Below, piece after piece: positions 1 to 5,429 of a DNA stretch of 5,523 nt. A program made the position numbers and the translations under genes. This DNA is from Candidatus Omnitrophota bacterium (GTDB lineage: Bacteria > Omnitrophota > Gorgyraeia > Gygaellales > Profunditerraquicolaceae): positions 1 through 5,523 of the forward strand of contig JAQUMS010000107.1 of assembly GCA_028717985.1 (NCBI GenBank). The letters are read 5' to 3'. Within the stretch, counting starts at the first letter, position 1, and every line of letters starts with the position of its first letter. The notes beneath the pieces were generated by a model. That model ran no database searches. It was not told the DNA's origin and saw only the letters and a list, made by a program, of their open reading frames with translations.

Positions 1-398
1 ATTATACCCATGGGACAGCGCCCAACAGGCGTTATGTTGATCTGATCATTCAAAGGCTTTTGAAAACAGTTTTAGACAAAGTACCATGTCCGTATGGCAA
101 CAATGAATTGATTGATTGCGCCGCCAGGTGTACAGACCGCGATAAAGCCGCCAAAAAAGTCGAACGCTTTATGCGTAAAGCAGCGGCCGCGGTATTATTA
201 CGCGATCGAATCGGTGAATCTTTCGAGGCGATAGTTACGGGGGTGTCTGATAAAGGGACGTATGCCCGGATCATAATTCCTCCTGTTGAAGGAAGAGTTA
301 TGCGCGGGGAAACGGGGTTGGCTGTCGGTCAGAAAGTCCGCGTTCGTTTGATTGGTATAGACCCATATAAGGGACATATTGATTTCGAACGAGGATAG
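1..398 (+). CDS. RNB-family (RNase II/R-like) exoribonuclease, C-terminal part, 5' truncated by window edge
   Basis: The reading frame is open from the window edge (first whole codon at position 3) to TAG at 396-398, giving 131 visible residues. It opens with YTHGTAPNRRYVDLI, which matches the end of the RNB catalytic domain (consensus like YTHFTSPIRRYPDL); the arginines there belong to the conserved catalytic-channel motif of the family. After a helical stretch, residues from about 65 onward (GESFEAIVTGVSDKGTYARI... to KGHIDFERG) look like a C-terminal S1/OB-fold RNA-binding domain, in the short form seen in roughly 500-residue RNB proteins rather than in full RNase R. The family degrades RNA 3' to 5' in the cytoplasm. 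A TTG at 60 is internal and not the true start. No clear intrinsic terminator follows. The family call is firm; RNase II versus RNase R subtype cannot be decided because the catalytic aspartates lie upstream. Confidence 0.88.
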   Translation, partial: YTHGTAPNRRYVDLIIQRLLKTVLDKVPCPYGNNELIDCAARCTDRDKAAKKVERFMRKAAAAVLLRDRIGESFEAIVTGVSDKGTYARIIIPPVEGRVMRGETGLAVGQKVRVRLIGIDPYKGHIDFERG

Positions 399-420
399 TG
401 ATAACATTAAAAGACAGAAA

Positions 421-463
421 AATTTTTATAATAAGCCAATAATTGTTATAATATATAAAAATT
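421..463. promoter_or_regulatory. AT-rich imperfect dyad overlapping a possible -10 box upstream of desulforedoxin
   Basis: Positions 421-430 (AATTTTTATA) and 454-463 (TATAAAAATT) are perfect reverse complements. Nested inside, ATAA 431-434 pairs with TTAT 446-449, and CAAT-A-ATTG (437-445) is a perfect palindrome. A consensus -10 hexamer TATAAT sits at 447-452 within the dyad, but no good -35 lies 16-18 nt upstream. AT-rich palindromes over promoters are typical of operators for Fur/PerR-type regulators, which often control superoxide reductase genes. This one does not match the canonical 7-1-7 Fur or PerR box, so the regulator is unknown. It could instead be a weak transcript-end hairpin for the ribonuclease gene. 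Confidence 0.35.
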
Positions 464-515
464 ACCGTGGTTAAGCGGTTCTGCATTGCGGATATTGAGG
501 GATAAACAAGAAGCG

Positions 516-527
516 GTCTTTTAAGAC
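516..527. repeat. 12-bp palindrome GTCTT-TT-AAGAC just upstream of the desulforedoxin SD
   Basis: GTCTT (516-520) and AAGAC (523-527) are perfect inverted repeats around TT. The palindrome ends five bases before the AAGGAGG ribosome binding site at 533-539. It could be a small operator or a 5' leader hairpin, but arms of five bases can arise by chance. Confidence 0.25.
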
Positions 528-545
528 ATGAAAAGGAGGATTACA

Positions 546-671
546 ATGGCGGTTAAGAAAGCAGGAGAGAAGTATAGGTGTAATGTTTGCGGGAATGAAG
601 TCACTGTGACAAAAGTTGGCGGCGGTGAACTTGTTTGTTGCGGTCAGCCGATGGAAAAAACAGAAGGATAG
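546..671 (+). CDS. Desulforedoxin-type small iron protein (desulfoferrodoxin N-terminal-like domain alone)
   Basis: This 41-residue protein has the desulforedoxin pattern: Gly-x-x-Tyr-x-Cys-x-x-Cys-Gly-Asn, a Gly-rich turn (VGGGEL), then VCCGQPM. The four cysteines C12, C15, C31 and C32 have exactly the spacing of the known 36-residue desulforedoxin, where they bind one Fe in an Fe(SCys)4 centre of a homodimer. The same fold is the N-terminal domain of desulfoferrodoxin (2Fe superoxide reductase). Its likely role is cytoplasmic electron transfer, possibly to the superoxide reductase encoded about 620 nt downstream; that partnership is inference. The start ATG at 546 follows AAGGAGG (533-539) with a 6-nt gap. 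An in-frame ATG at 528 is unlikely because the SD would lie inside its coding sequence. TAG at 669-671 ends the gene. It is a complete gene, not a fragment. Confidence 0.9.
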   Translation: MAVKKAGEKYRCNVCGNEVTVTKVGGGELVCCGQPMEKTEG

Positions 672-802
672 AAAACAATATTGACGGTTCATCCGTATGA
701 TGTGTTTATCTTTTTTCCCTTTATTACAGGAGTTTTCACCAATCTTTAAAATGTGGATATCTGCTGAGTAGAAAAAAGTCGATAAAAAGTGAAATCAGCC
801 TA

Positions 803-831
803 TTCACAAATTTCTTGTTTTGTTTTACTAT
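803..831 (+). promoter_or_regulatory. Candidate sigma70-type promoter for pilZ-superoxide reductase
   Basis: TTCACA (803-808, 5/6 to TTGACA) is followed after 17 nt by TACTAT (826-831, 4/6 to TATAAT). A start near 838 would give a leader of about 70 nt before the PilZ ATG at 911. A small dyad, GTGAA (789-793) with TTCAC (803-807), overlaps the -35 and could be an operator half-site pair. The rest of the 672-910 gap shows no convincing gene or terminator. Confidence 0.4.
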
Positions 832-897
832 AAAGCATAGACAGGGAAATAGTACGGCTTTTTAATAAAAAAACATGATTTTAGGCCGGGAACAACT

Positions 898-903
898 GAG
901 GGG
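898..903 (+). promoter_or_regulatory. Ribosome binding site that fixes the PilZ start at 911
   Basis: GAGGGG lies 7 nt upstream of ATG 911. The upstream in-frame ATG at 875 is preceded only by an A/T run with no SD, so the shorter 116-residue protein is preferred. Confidence 0.65.
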
Positions 904-910
904 AAAGTTT

Positions 911-1261
911 ATGGATAACGAATTGGAAAACAAAAGCGAACATTCTGTAACGGATGGTGTTTGTCCTCCTATATGCCGAAGATTATTCCGAAGAATAATA
1001 GCTGATGAAACCGCTCTATTATATTCGGAAGGGAAGGAGGAGAAATTAGTTATGGTGAGGGATATTTCTGTAACAGGGATAGGTATTGAAAATAATTTTC
1101 CGCTGGCAGTAGGAGAAGAATGTAAAATTTTCATACAATCGGCAATACTTCGGGAATCTATTAAGAAGAAAACCAGGGTCGTGTGGTGTAAAAAAACAGA
1201 AGATAATGTTTGGCAGGCAGGTTTAGAGCTTTATTACGATGATCCGATACAATTTGCGTAA
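911..1261 (+). CDS. PilZ-domain protein (putative c-di-GMP receptor)
   Basis: A stand-alone PilZ domain of 116 residues counted from ATG 911. The two c-di-GMP-binding signatures are present: an Rxxx R motif in RRLFRR (R23/R24 to R27/R28) and DxSxxG in DISVTG (D51, S53, G56). They are followed by β-strand segments and a closing AGLELYY strand typical of the family. PilZ proteins bind cyclic di-GMP and usually alter motility, surface behaviour, or the activity of a partner protein. No effector domain, signal peptide or membrane segment is visible, so it should act in the cytoplasm through a partner. Four cysteines (C18 and C22 in CPPIC, C71, C93) are notable beside redox genes. It ends at TAA 1259-1261, 33 nt before the superoxide reductase start, consistent with co-transcription. 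Family confidence is good; the partner is unknown. Confidence 0.82.
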   Translation: MDNELENKSEHSVTDGVCPPICRRLFRRIIADETALLYSEGKEEKLVMVRDISVTGIGIENNFPLAVGEECKIFIQSAILRESIKKKTRVVWCKKTEDNVWQAGLELYYDDPIQFA

Positions 1262-1294
1262 AACAGAAAACAGGTTTTTCAAAGGAGGAGAACA

Positions 1295-1690
1295 ATGTCC
1301 GAATTAAAAGATTTATTTCAAGGTGCCGATTGGAAAATAGAGAAACATGTCCCTGTGATTGAAGCTCCGGATACGATAAAAAAAGGAGAGCTCGTCAAGG
1401 TTGTCGCAATAGTGGGTAAAGAGATTCCTCATCCTAATAAGACCGAACACCATATCAGTTGGGTTGAGATTTATTTTCAGCCGCAAGGTGAAAAGTTTCC
1501 GTATCAGATCGGAAGGGTTGAATTTTCTGCTCATGGCGCGTCGGTCAACGGGGCGGATACGAGTACAGTATATACACACCCTGAAGCAACCGTGAGTTTT
1601 AAAACCGACAAGCCCGGGGTGATTTTTGCTTCCAGTTATTGCAATATCCATGGCCTGTGGCAGGGGAGCAGAGCATTAAAGGTTGAATAG
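1295..1690 (+). CDS. nlr: Superoxide reductase, neelaredoxin type (1Fe SOR)
   Basis: This 131-residue protein aligns closely with archaeal and bacterial neelaredoxins: DWKIEKHVPVIE, then GKEIPHPNKTEHH, GRVEFSAHGASVNG, and SYCNIHGLW. The Fe(His)4Cys active-site ligands are all visible: H18, H46 and H52 or its neighbour H53, C116 and H119; E16 is the sixth-position glutamate of the EKH motif. The enzyme reduces superoxide to hydrogen peroxide in the cytoplasm without releasing O2, and takes electrons from rubredoxin or desulforedoxin-like proteins. There is no N-terminal desulforedoxin domain; that domain is encoded separately at 546-671. The start is fixed by AGGAGG at 1283-1288, 6 nt before the ATG. 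The gene follows pilZ by 33 nt and probably shares its transcript. The full length and all key residues indicate a functional enzyme. Confidence 0.95.
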   Translation: MSELKDLFQGADWKIEKHVPVIEAPDTIKKGELVKVVAIVGKEIPHPNKTEHHISWVEIYFQPQGEKFPYQIGRVEFSAHGASVNGADTSTVYTHPEATVSFKTDKPGVIFASSYCNIHGLWQGSRALKVE

Positions 1691-1730
1691 TATGCAGGAA
1701 CTTTTTATTTTAAGCTTAGCGGGGGATGAT

Positions 1731-1835
1731 TGTGTACGGTAATGCCGTGCATAGATTTACTGATTCCGATTCAGGGAATGGTCCTTCCCAGGGAATCGCA
1801 TACAATAAAAATTCTGTATGCGTTCCTGGGAGGGG
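1731..1835 (+). other. Structured intergenic region with three potential hairpins, two mutually exclusive
   Basis: Hairpin A spans 1733-1751 (7-bp stem TGTACGG/CCGTGCA with one G·U). Hairpin B combines GATTCC 1762-1767 with GGAATC 1792-1797 around an inner stem, GGGAA 1774-1778 with TTCCC 1785-1789. Hairpin C pairs 1783-1804 with 1815-1834: about 20 base pairs, two single-base bulges (1791, 1796), and a 10-nt AT-rich loop. C uses the 3' arms of both B stems, so B and C cannot coexist. CAGGGAAT is repeated at 1772-1779 and 1789-1796. A T6 run occurs at 1858-1863, 23 nt past hairpin C, too far for a standard intrinsic terminator. It may be a 3' end or RNA-processing element of the reductase transcript, a small RNA, or a decayed palindromic repeat element. 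No gene was seen in 1691-1997. Confidence 0.5.
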
Positions 1836-1966
1836 ATGCGAAATTTGTTTAAAGGGATTTTTTAGATAATAATTTGTCATGTTTCGTATTTATAGAACTT
1901 CCTATCCATATACTCCCCTCTCAAAAAACCTCCCAAAAACATACGGAATACAATTCCTTCCCACTA

Positions 1967-1975
1967 TGATATAAT
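1967..1975 (+). promoter_or_regulatory. Extended -10 promoter of the LOG-family gene
   Basis: TGATATAAT is an exact match to the extended -10 consensus TGnTATAAT. The hexamer at the -35 position with a 17-nt spacer (1947-1952, AATACA) is poor, as is usual for extended -10 promoters. Transcription would begin near 1982, leaving a leader of about 16 nt that holds the GGAGG SD (1986-1990) before ATG 1998. Confidence 0.6.
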
Positions 1976-1997
1976 AAAACATCAAGGAGGGTGTCTA

Positions 1998-3035
1998 ATG
2001 AAAAAAATACCAAAGGAATACGCAATTGGCGATAAAATCATAGATGGATTAATAGACGAACTTATTGCGAGGTCCTGTTCTGTTAAAACTGAATATGTAC
2101 TGCGGGAAATATTAACTACCGCTGTTAAATTGGGAATTGAATCAAACGATAAGGGAGATCTAAAGCTGGTAAATAATGCGCTGAAAGAATTACGCTATTC
2201 TTTTAAGATATTTTCTCCTTATAGAGACGCCAAAAAAGTAATAATTTTTGGGTCGGCGAGATCAAAAAAGACATCGGGCGAATATAAGATGGCTGAGGAA
2301 TTTTCGGGAAAGTTAACCGAAAAAGGTTATATGATCGTAACCGGAGGCGGCCCCGGAGTCATGGAGGCCGGTAATAAAGGCGCCAAAACAGGAAAAGAAT
2401 TCGCATTAAATATCCGTTTGCCTTTTGAACAAAAAACCAATCCATACATCCAAGAAAAAGATAAGATAATCTATTTTAAATATTTTTTTACCAGAAAGTT
2501 GATTTTTGTAAAAGAGACCGATGCGACCGCTCTTTTTCCCGGAGGATTCGGCACCCAGGATGAGGGGTTTGAAATGATTACCTTGATACAAACCGGTAAA
2601 TCCCGGCCAAGGCCGGTAGTTCTCATGGAACCGAAAGGTTCAACCTATTGGACCCAGTGGATGCATTTTATAAATAAACAATTAGTTAAAAAGGGATATA
2701 TTAAAAAGGATGATCTGAGCCTTTTTTACATTGCGAGAACTGTTGATGAAGGGATTAAATATATAGAAGATTTTTATAGGGTATATCATTCAATACGATA
2801 TGTTTCTGGTTTGACCGTGCTGAGATTGAATAAAGATATTTCCGGCAAGACGCTTAAGCTTATAAATAAAAAATTCAAGGATATTTTGACAGACGGCGAA
2901 ATCAAGATCTCTCCTCCAACGGATAAAGAAATCCAGGGAGAGGAATACCTTAGTTTACCCCGGATCGCGATGCATTTCAATATGCGTGATTATGGCAGGC
3001 TCTTTGAGATGATTCGTATCATCAACAGAGATTAA
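1998..3035 (+). CDS. LOG-family protein (nucleotide 5'-monophosphate phosphoribohydrolase-like), large form
   Basis: 345 residues with a Rossmann-type LOG core at about 78-260. Signatures are IIFGSAR (82-88), TGGGPGVMEAGNKGA (115-129), FFTRK (163-167) and PGGFGTQDEGFE (181-192). In characterised members the Arg of the TRK motif and the acidic residues of PGGxGTxxE take part in hydrolysing the N-glycosidic bond of nucleoside monophosphates, releasing free base (cytokinin activation in plants and their pathogens; purine nucleotide turnover in bacterial PpnN). Older annotation calls this family lysine decarboxylase, which is misleading. The protein is longer than the roughly 180-220 residues of short LOGs. 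It has a helical N-terminal extension of about 75 residues and a C-terminal extension of about 80 residues (from SGLTVLRLNKD) that I do not recognise. ATG 1998 follows GGAGG (1986-1990) with a 7-nt gap. The natural substrate is not predictable from context. Confidence 0.85.
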   Translation: MKKIPKEYAIGDKIIDGLIDELIARSCSVKTEYVLREILTTAVKLGIESNDKGDLKLVNNALKELRYSFKIFSPYRDAKKVIIFGSARSKKTSGEYKMAEEFSGKLTEKGYMIVTGGGPGVMEAGNKGAKTGKEFALNIRLPFEQKTNPYIQEKDKIIYFKYFFTRKLIFVKETDATALFPGGFGTQDEGFEMITLIQTGKSRPRPVVLMEPKGSTYWTQWMHFINKQLVKKGYIKKDDLSLFYIARTVDEGIKYIEDFYRVYHSIRYVSGLTVLRLNKDISGKTLKLINKKFKDILTDGEIKISPPTDKEIQGEEYLSLPRIAMHFNMRDYGRLFEMIRIINRD

Positions 3036-3079
3036 CATAATATTGATGCTATATCTTTTGCTTTATGGAATGTGGAGGC

Positions 3080-3106
3080 TTGAGATTTTTTTAGGGGTGT
3101 TAGAAT
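3080..3106 (+). promoter_or_regulatory. Candidate extended -10 promoter of the two-component operon
   Basis: TGTTAGAAT (3098-3106) is an extended -10 element, with TAGAAT at 5/6 to consensus. TTGAGA (3080-3085) matches a -35 at 5/6, but the 15-nt spacer is short. The predicted start near 3113 would leave about 15 nt of leader, the same arrangement as the LOG promoter. Confidence 0.45.
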
Positions 3107-3116
3107 AACGTGGGAT

Positions 3117-3122
3117 GGGAGG
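3117..3122 (+). promoter_or_regulatory. Ribosome binding site that fixes the response regulator start at 3128
   Basis: GGGAGG lies 5 nt before ATG 3128. The longer GTG start at 3110 has no SD and would place this SD inside the coding sequence. Confidence 0.7.
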
Positions 3123-3127
3123 TAGCA

Positions 3128-3820
3128 ATGTCCAAAGAACAACTTCTTATAGTCGAAGACGATAAGCATATATCAAAGCTTGTTAAATACAACGCGGAGA
3201 AATCCGGTTATGATTGTACGGTTGTGGAAGACGGCGAAGAAGCCCTGGATGTTTTACGTAAACAAAGAGCAGATTTAATCATATTAGACATTATGCTTCC
3301 TAAAATGGATGGTTTTGAAGTTTGCCGTATTATTAAACAAAATCCCAGTCTCAAAAATATCCCTATCATAATGCTTACCGCTAAGGGTGAAGAAGTAGAT
3401 AGAATTGTCGGGCTTGAACTTGGTGCCGATGATTATGTGGTGAAGCCATTCAGTCCCAGGGAATTGATGCTGCGCGTAAAAGCAATTCTAAGAAGAGGTA
3501 AAGCCGAAGAATCGTCCAAAGATATTATTACCCGAGGGGTTTTGGTTATTGATATTCCCAAACACAGGGTCATGGTTAAGAATAAAGAGATTGAACTGAC
3601 GCCTCTTGAGTTTAAACTTCTTGTTACGCTTATTGAAAGGGCCAGTCGCATCCAGTCGCGGGATCAGTTATTGTCAGATGTTTGGGGAATTCATTCCAAT
3701 GTCTTTACCCGTACCGTTGATACACATATTAAACGACTCAGGGAAAAGCTTGGGACGATGGGGGATATTATTGAGACTGTCAGGGGACTGGGCTATAGAT
3801 GTAAAGAAGATGAGGATTAA
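3128..3820 (+). CDS. OmpR/PhoB-family response regulator, winged-helix DNA-binding
   Basis: From ATG 3128 the protein has 230 residues, the usual PhoB/PhoP length. Residues 5-120 are a receiver domain with the full active site: acidic pair D11/D12, phospho-acceptor D54 in LDIMLPKMDG, T84 in MLTAKG, Y103, and K106 in VVKPFSPREL. Residues about 133-228 are a winged-helix effector domain: LTPLEFKLL, RDQLLSDVWG, RTVDTHIKRLREKL, and the closing TVRGLGYR wing. Phosphorylation by the kinase encoded next should drive dimerisation and promoter binding. The closest recognisable type is PhoB/PhoP of the phosphate regulon, given the paired kinase with HAMP and PAS domains. No pst or pho target genes are in view, so a phosphate role is inference and I leave the symbol blank. 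The 3' end overlaps the kinase start by 11 nt. Confidence 0.93.
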   Translation: MSKEQLLIVEDDKHISKLVKYNAEKSGYDCTVVEDGEEALDVLRKQRADLIILDIMLPKMDGFEVCRIIKQNPSLKNIPIIMLTAKGEEVDRIVGLELGADDYVVKPFSPRELMLRVKAILRRGKAEESSKDIITRGVLVIDIPKHRVMVKNKEIELTPLEFKLLVTLIERASRIQSRDQLLSDVWGIHSNVFTRTVDTHIKRLREKLGTMGDIIETVRGLGYRCKEDED

Positions 3821-5429
3821 ACTTTATTGGAAGCTTACTTTTATTTTTTGTTTTGTTGTTATCGTGGCTATCACGACAGGTTATTTGTATTTAGTCACCC
3901 ACCTGAAATCTTATGTAGAGAGTACTATTGCCGCTCATGTCAAACACCAGCTTTATTTAAGTAAAGACCTCCTGGAATCACTCCAAAAAGACAAAATTAA
4001 TCCCATAGATTTTCAGGCTTCCGCCGCCCGGATAGGAAATATCCTGGGATTACGTGCTACAATTATCGCACCTGACGGTAAGGTTTTGGGAGATACAGAT
4101 TTAACCGAAGATCAACTATCAGTTGTAGAGAATCATAGCAACAGGCCTGAAGTTAAGGATGCTTTGTCCAAGGGGTTTGGGATGAGCAAACGTTTTAGCT
4201 ATACCATTAAAAAAGATATGCTTTATATGGCGATTCCTTTCGGTAAAGAAAATGAACGGGGGCTTTTGAGGCTTGCTGTTCCTTTGTATGATATAGAATT
4301 GCTGGAGGCGAAAATCCGCAGTGTGGTTGGCGTAAGTGTGATTGGAATTTTTTTGCTGAGCCTCGGATTGACTGTTTTTCTTTCCGTGTTTATATCGCGG
4401 CCGCTGAGTGAAATGTCTTTAATTGCCAAATCAATGGCGCGGGGTGATTTTTCCAAAAAGGTTTCTATCCATAGCCGGGACGAGATCGGGGATCTCGCTA
4501 TGGCATTAAATGCTATGTCCGATGATATTAAGGATAAAATAGAAAACGTAAATTCCGAAAGGGCAAAGCTTGATTTGGTATTGTCAAGTATGTTTGAAGG
4601 GGTTATTGTGACCGGTGCGGATGAAAAAATAATCCTTATGAATCCGTCCTTAAGGAAAATTTTTCTTATTGATTCAGACCCTGAAGGTAAAAAACCGTTG
4701 GAGGTCATTCGTAACACAGCGGTGGAAGAGATGATTGAAAAAATCATTAAAGGCAGGCAGCATCTAGCAACTGAAGAGATTGTTATTACTATGCCGGAAG
4801 AAAAAATTCTCAAGGTGAACGGTGTGCCGATTATGCGCAATAACAAACTTGAGGGAGCGATTTTGGTTTTTCACGATATTACTGAATTAAGGCGTCTGGA
4901 GAAAATACGCCAGGATTTTGTTGCTAATGTTTCTCATGAATTGCGTACCCCCGTTTCGAGTATAAAAGGCTATGCGGAAACGCTTCTGGAGGGAGCATTG
5001 GAGGATAAGGATAATGCAAAAGAATTTATAGGTATTATTTATCAGGATTCAAATCGGTTAGCTTCTTTAATAAATGACCTGCTTGATTTATCAAAAATAG
5101 AATCAGGTAAAATGAAGATGTTTTTTATAGAGCTTGATCCTATTCCGTTAATAAAAAGGACTGTTACAATTATAGAAAATCAAGCAAAGGCAAAATCAAT
5201 CACGTTGATAATTGATGTACCTCAGGGTTTGCCTAAAATCAAGGCTGATGAAGCAAGATTCTCACAGGTTATGATTAATCTTCTTGATAATGCCATAAAA
5301 TATTCTTCTGAAGGCGGGACGGCAGTCATTTCTGCCAGGGTAGATGGGTCTTTTTTACAAGTTGATATTTCAGACACCGGAATGGGCATTTCAGAAAAAG
5401 ACCTTCCCCGGATATTTGAGCGGTTTTAA
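3810..5429 (+). CDS. PhoR-type sensor histidine kinase, truncated by an in-frame TAA in the ATPase domain
   Basis: From ATG 3810, which overlaps the regulator stop by 11 nt (translational coupling), 539 codons precede TAA 5427-5429. Domains: TM helix 8-30; extracytoplasmic sensor region about 31-169; TM helix 171-195; HAMP about 195-248 (P198, D224-E225-I-G); PAS about 252-355; HisKA 364-430 with phospho-acceptor H376 in SHELRTP; HATPase_c with N box NLLDNAIKYS (N490, N494), G1 box DTGMGIS (522-528), and F box start RIFERF (534-539). The stop replaces the Tyr expected in the family motif ERFYRVD, so the encoded protein lacks the G2 box and the end of the ATPase fold. It should phosphorylate the adjacent PhoB-like regulator. 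As written, ATP binding and autokinase activity are probably lost. In-frame starts upstream of 3810, back to 3606, would run through the regulator gene and are not credible. Confidence 0.9.
   Translation: MRIKLYWKLTFIFCFVVIVAITTGYLYLVTHLKSYVESTIAAHVKHQLYLSKDLLESLQKDKINPIDFQASAARIGNILGLRATIIAPDGKVLGDTDLTEDQLSVVENHSNRPEVKDALSKGFGMSKRFSYTIKKDMLYMAIPFGKENERGLLRLAVPLYDIELLEAKIRSVVGVSVIGIFLLSLGLTVFLSVFISRPLSEMSLIAKSMARGDFSKKVSIHSRDEIGDLAMALNAMSDDIKDKIENVNSERAKLDLVLSSMFEGVIVTGADEKIILMNPSLRKIFLIDSDPEGKKPLEVIRNTAVEEMIEKIIKGRQHLATEEIVITMPEEKILKVNGVPIMRNNKLEGAILVFHDITELRRLEKIRQDFVANVSHELRTPVSSIKGYAETLLEGALEDKDNAKEFIGIIYQDSNRLASLINDLLDLSKIESGKMKMFFIELDPIPLIKRTVTIIENQAKAKSITLIIDVPQGLPKIKADEARFSQVMINLLDNAIKYSSEGGTAVISARVDGSFLQVDISDTGMGISEKDLPRIFERF

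Noticed and set aside
393..411. Fur-box-like sequence (GATAGTGATAACATTA)
   Set aside because: The left half fits the consensus but the right half needs a one-base deletion and then diverges; it also overlaps the ribonuclease stop codon.
684..720. Possible terminator after desulforedoxin (ACGG-TTCAT-CCGT followed by a T-rich tract)
   Set aside because: The stem is only 4 bp and the T-rich stretch starts well past it; too weak to call.
1783..1863. Hairpin C plus T6 as a classical intrinsic terminator of superoxide reductase
   Set aside because: The T-run begins 23 nt after the stem, so it does not meet the stem-then-U-tract arrangement; kept only as a structured element.
1874..1896. Pho-box half-site or -35 (TTGTCAT) upstream of LOG
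   Set aside because: There is no second 11-bp direct repeat for a Pho box and no -10 at 16-18 nt spacing.
3606..3809. Upstream extension of the kinase reading frame
   Set aside because: It would overlap the regulator's DNA-binding domain by over 200 nt; its sequence has no family character, whereas ATG 3810 gives the normal short N-terminus before the first TM helix.
4223..4846. Long minus-strand open frame of 207 codons opposite the kinase
   Set aside because: It lies fully within the well-supported kinase gene, and its translation (Ser/Ile-rich) shows no family features; it is a shadow frame.
5427..5429. TAA reassigned to an amino acid in this organism
   Set aside because: The PilZ, LOG and response regulator genes in the same window all end at TAA at the expected family length, so TAA works as a stop here.
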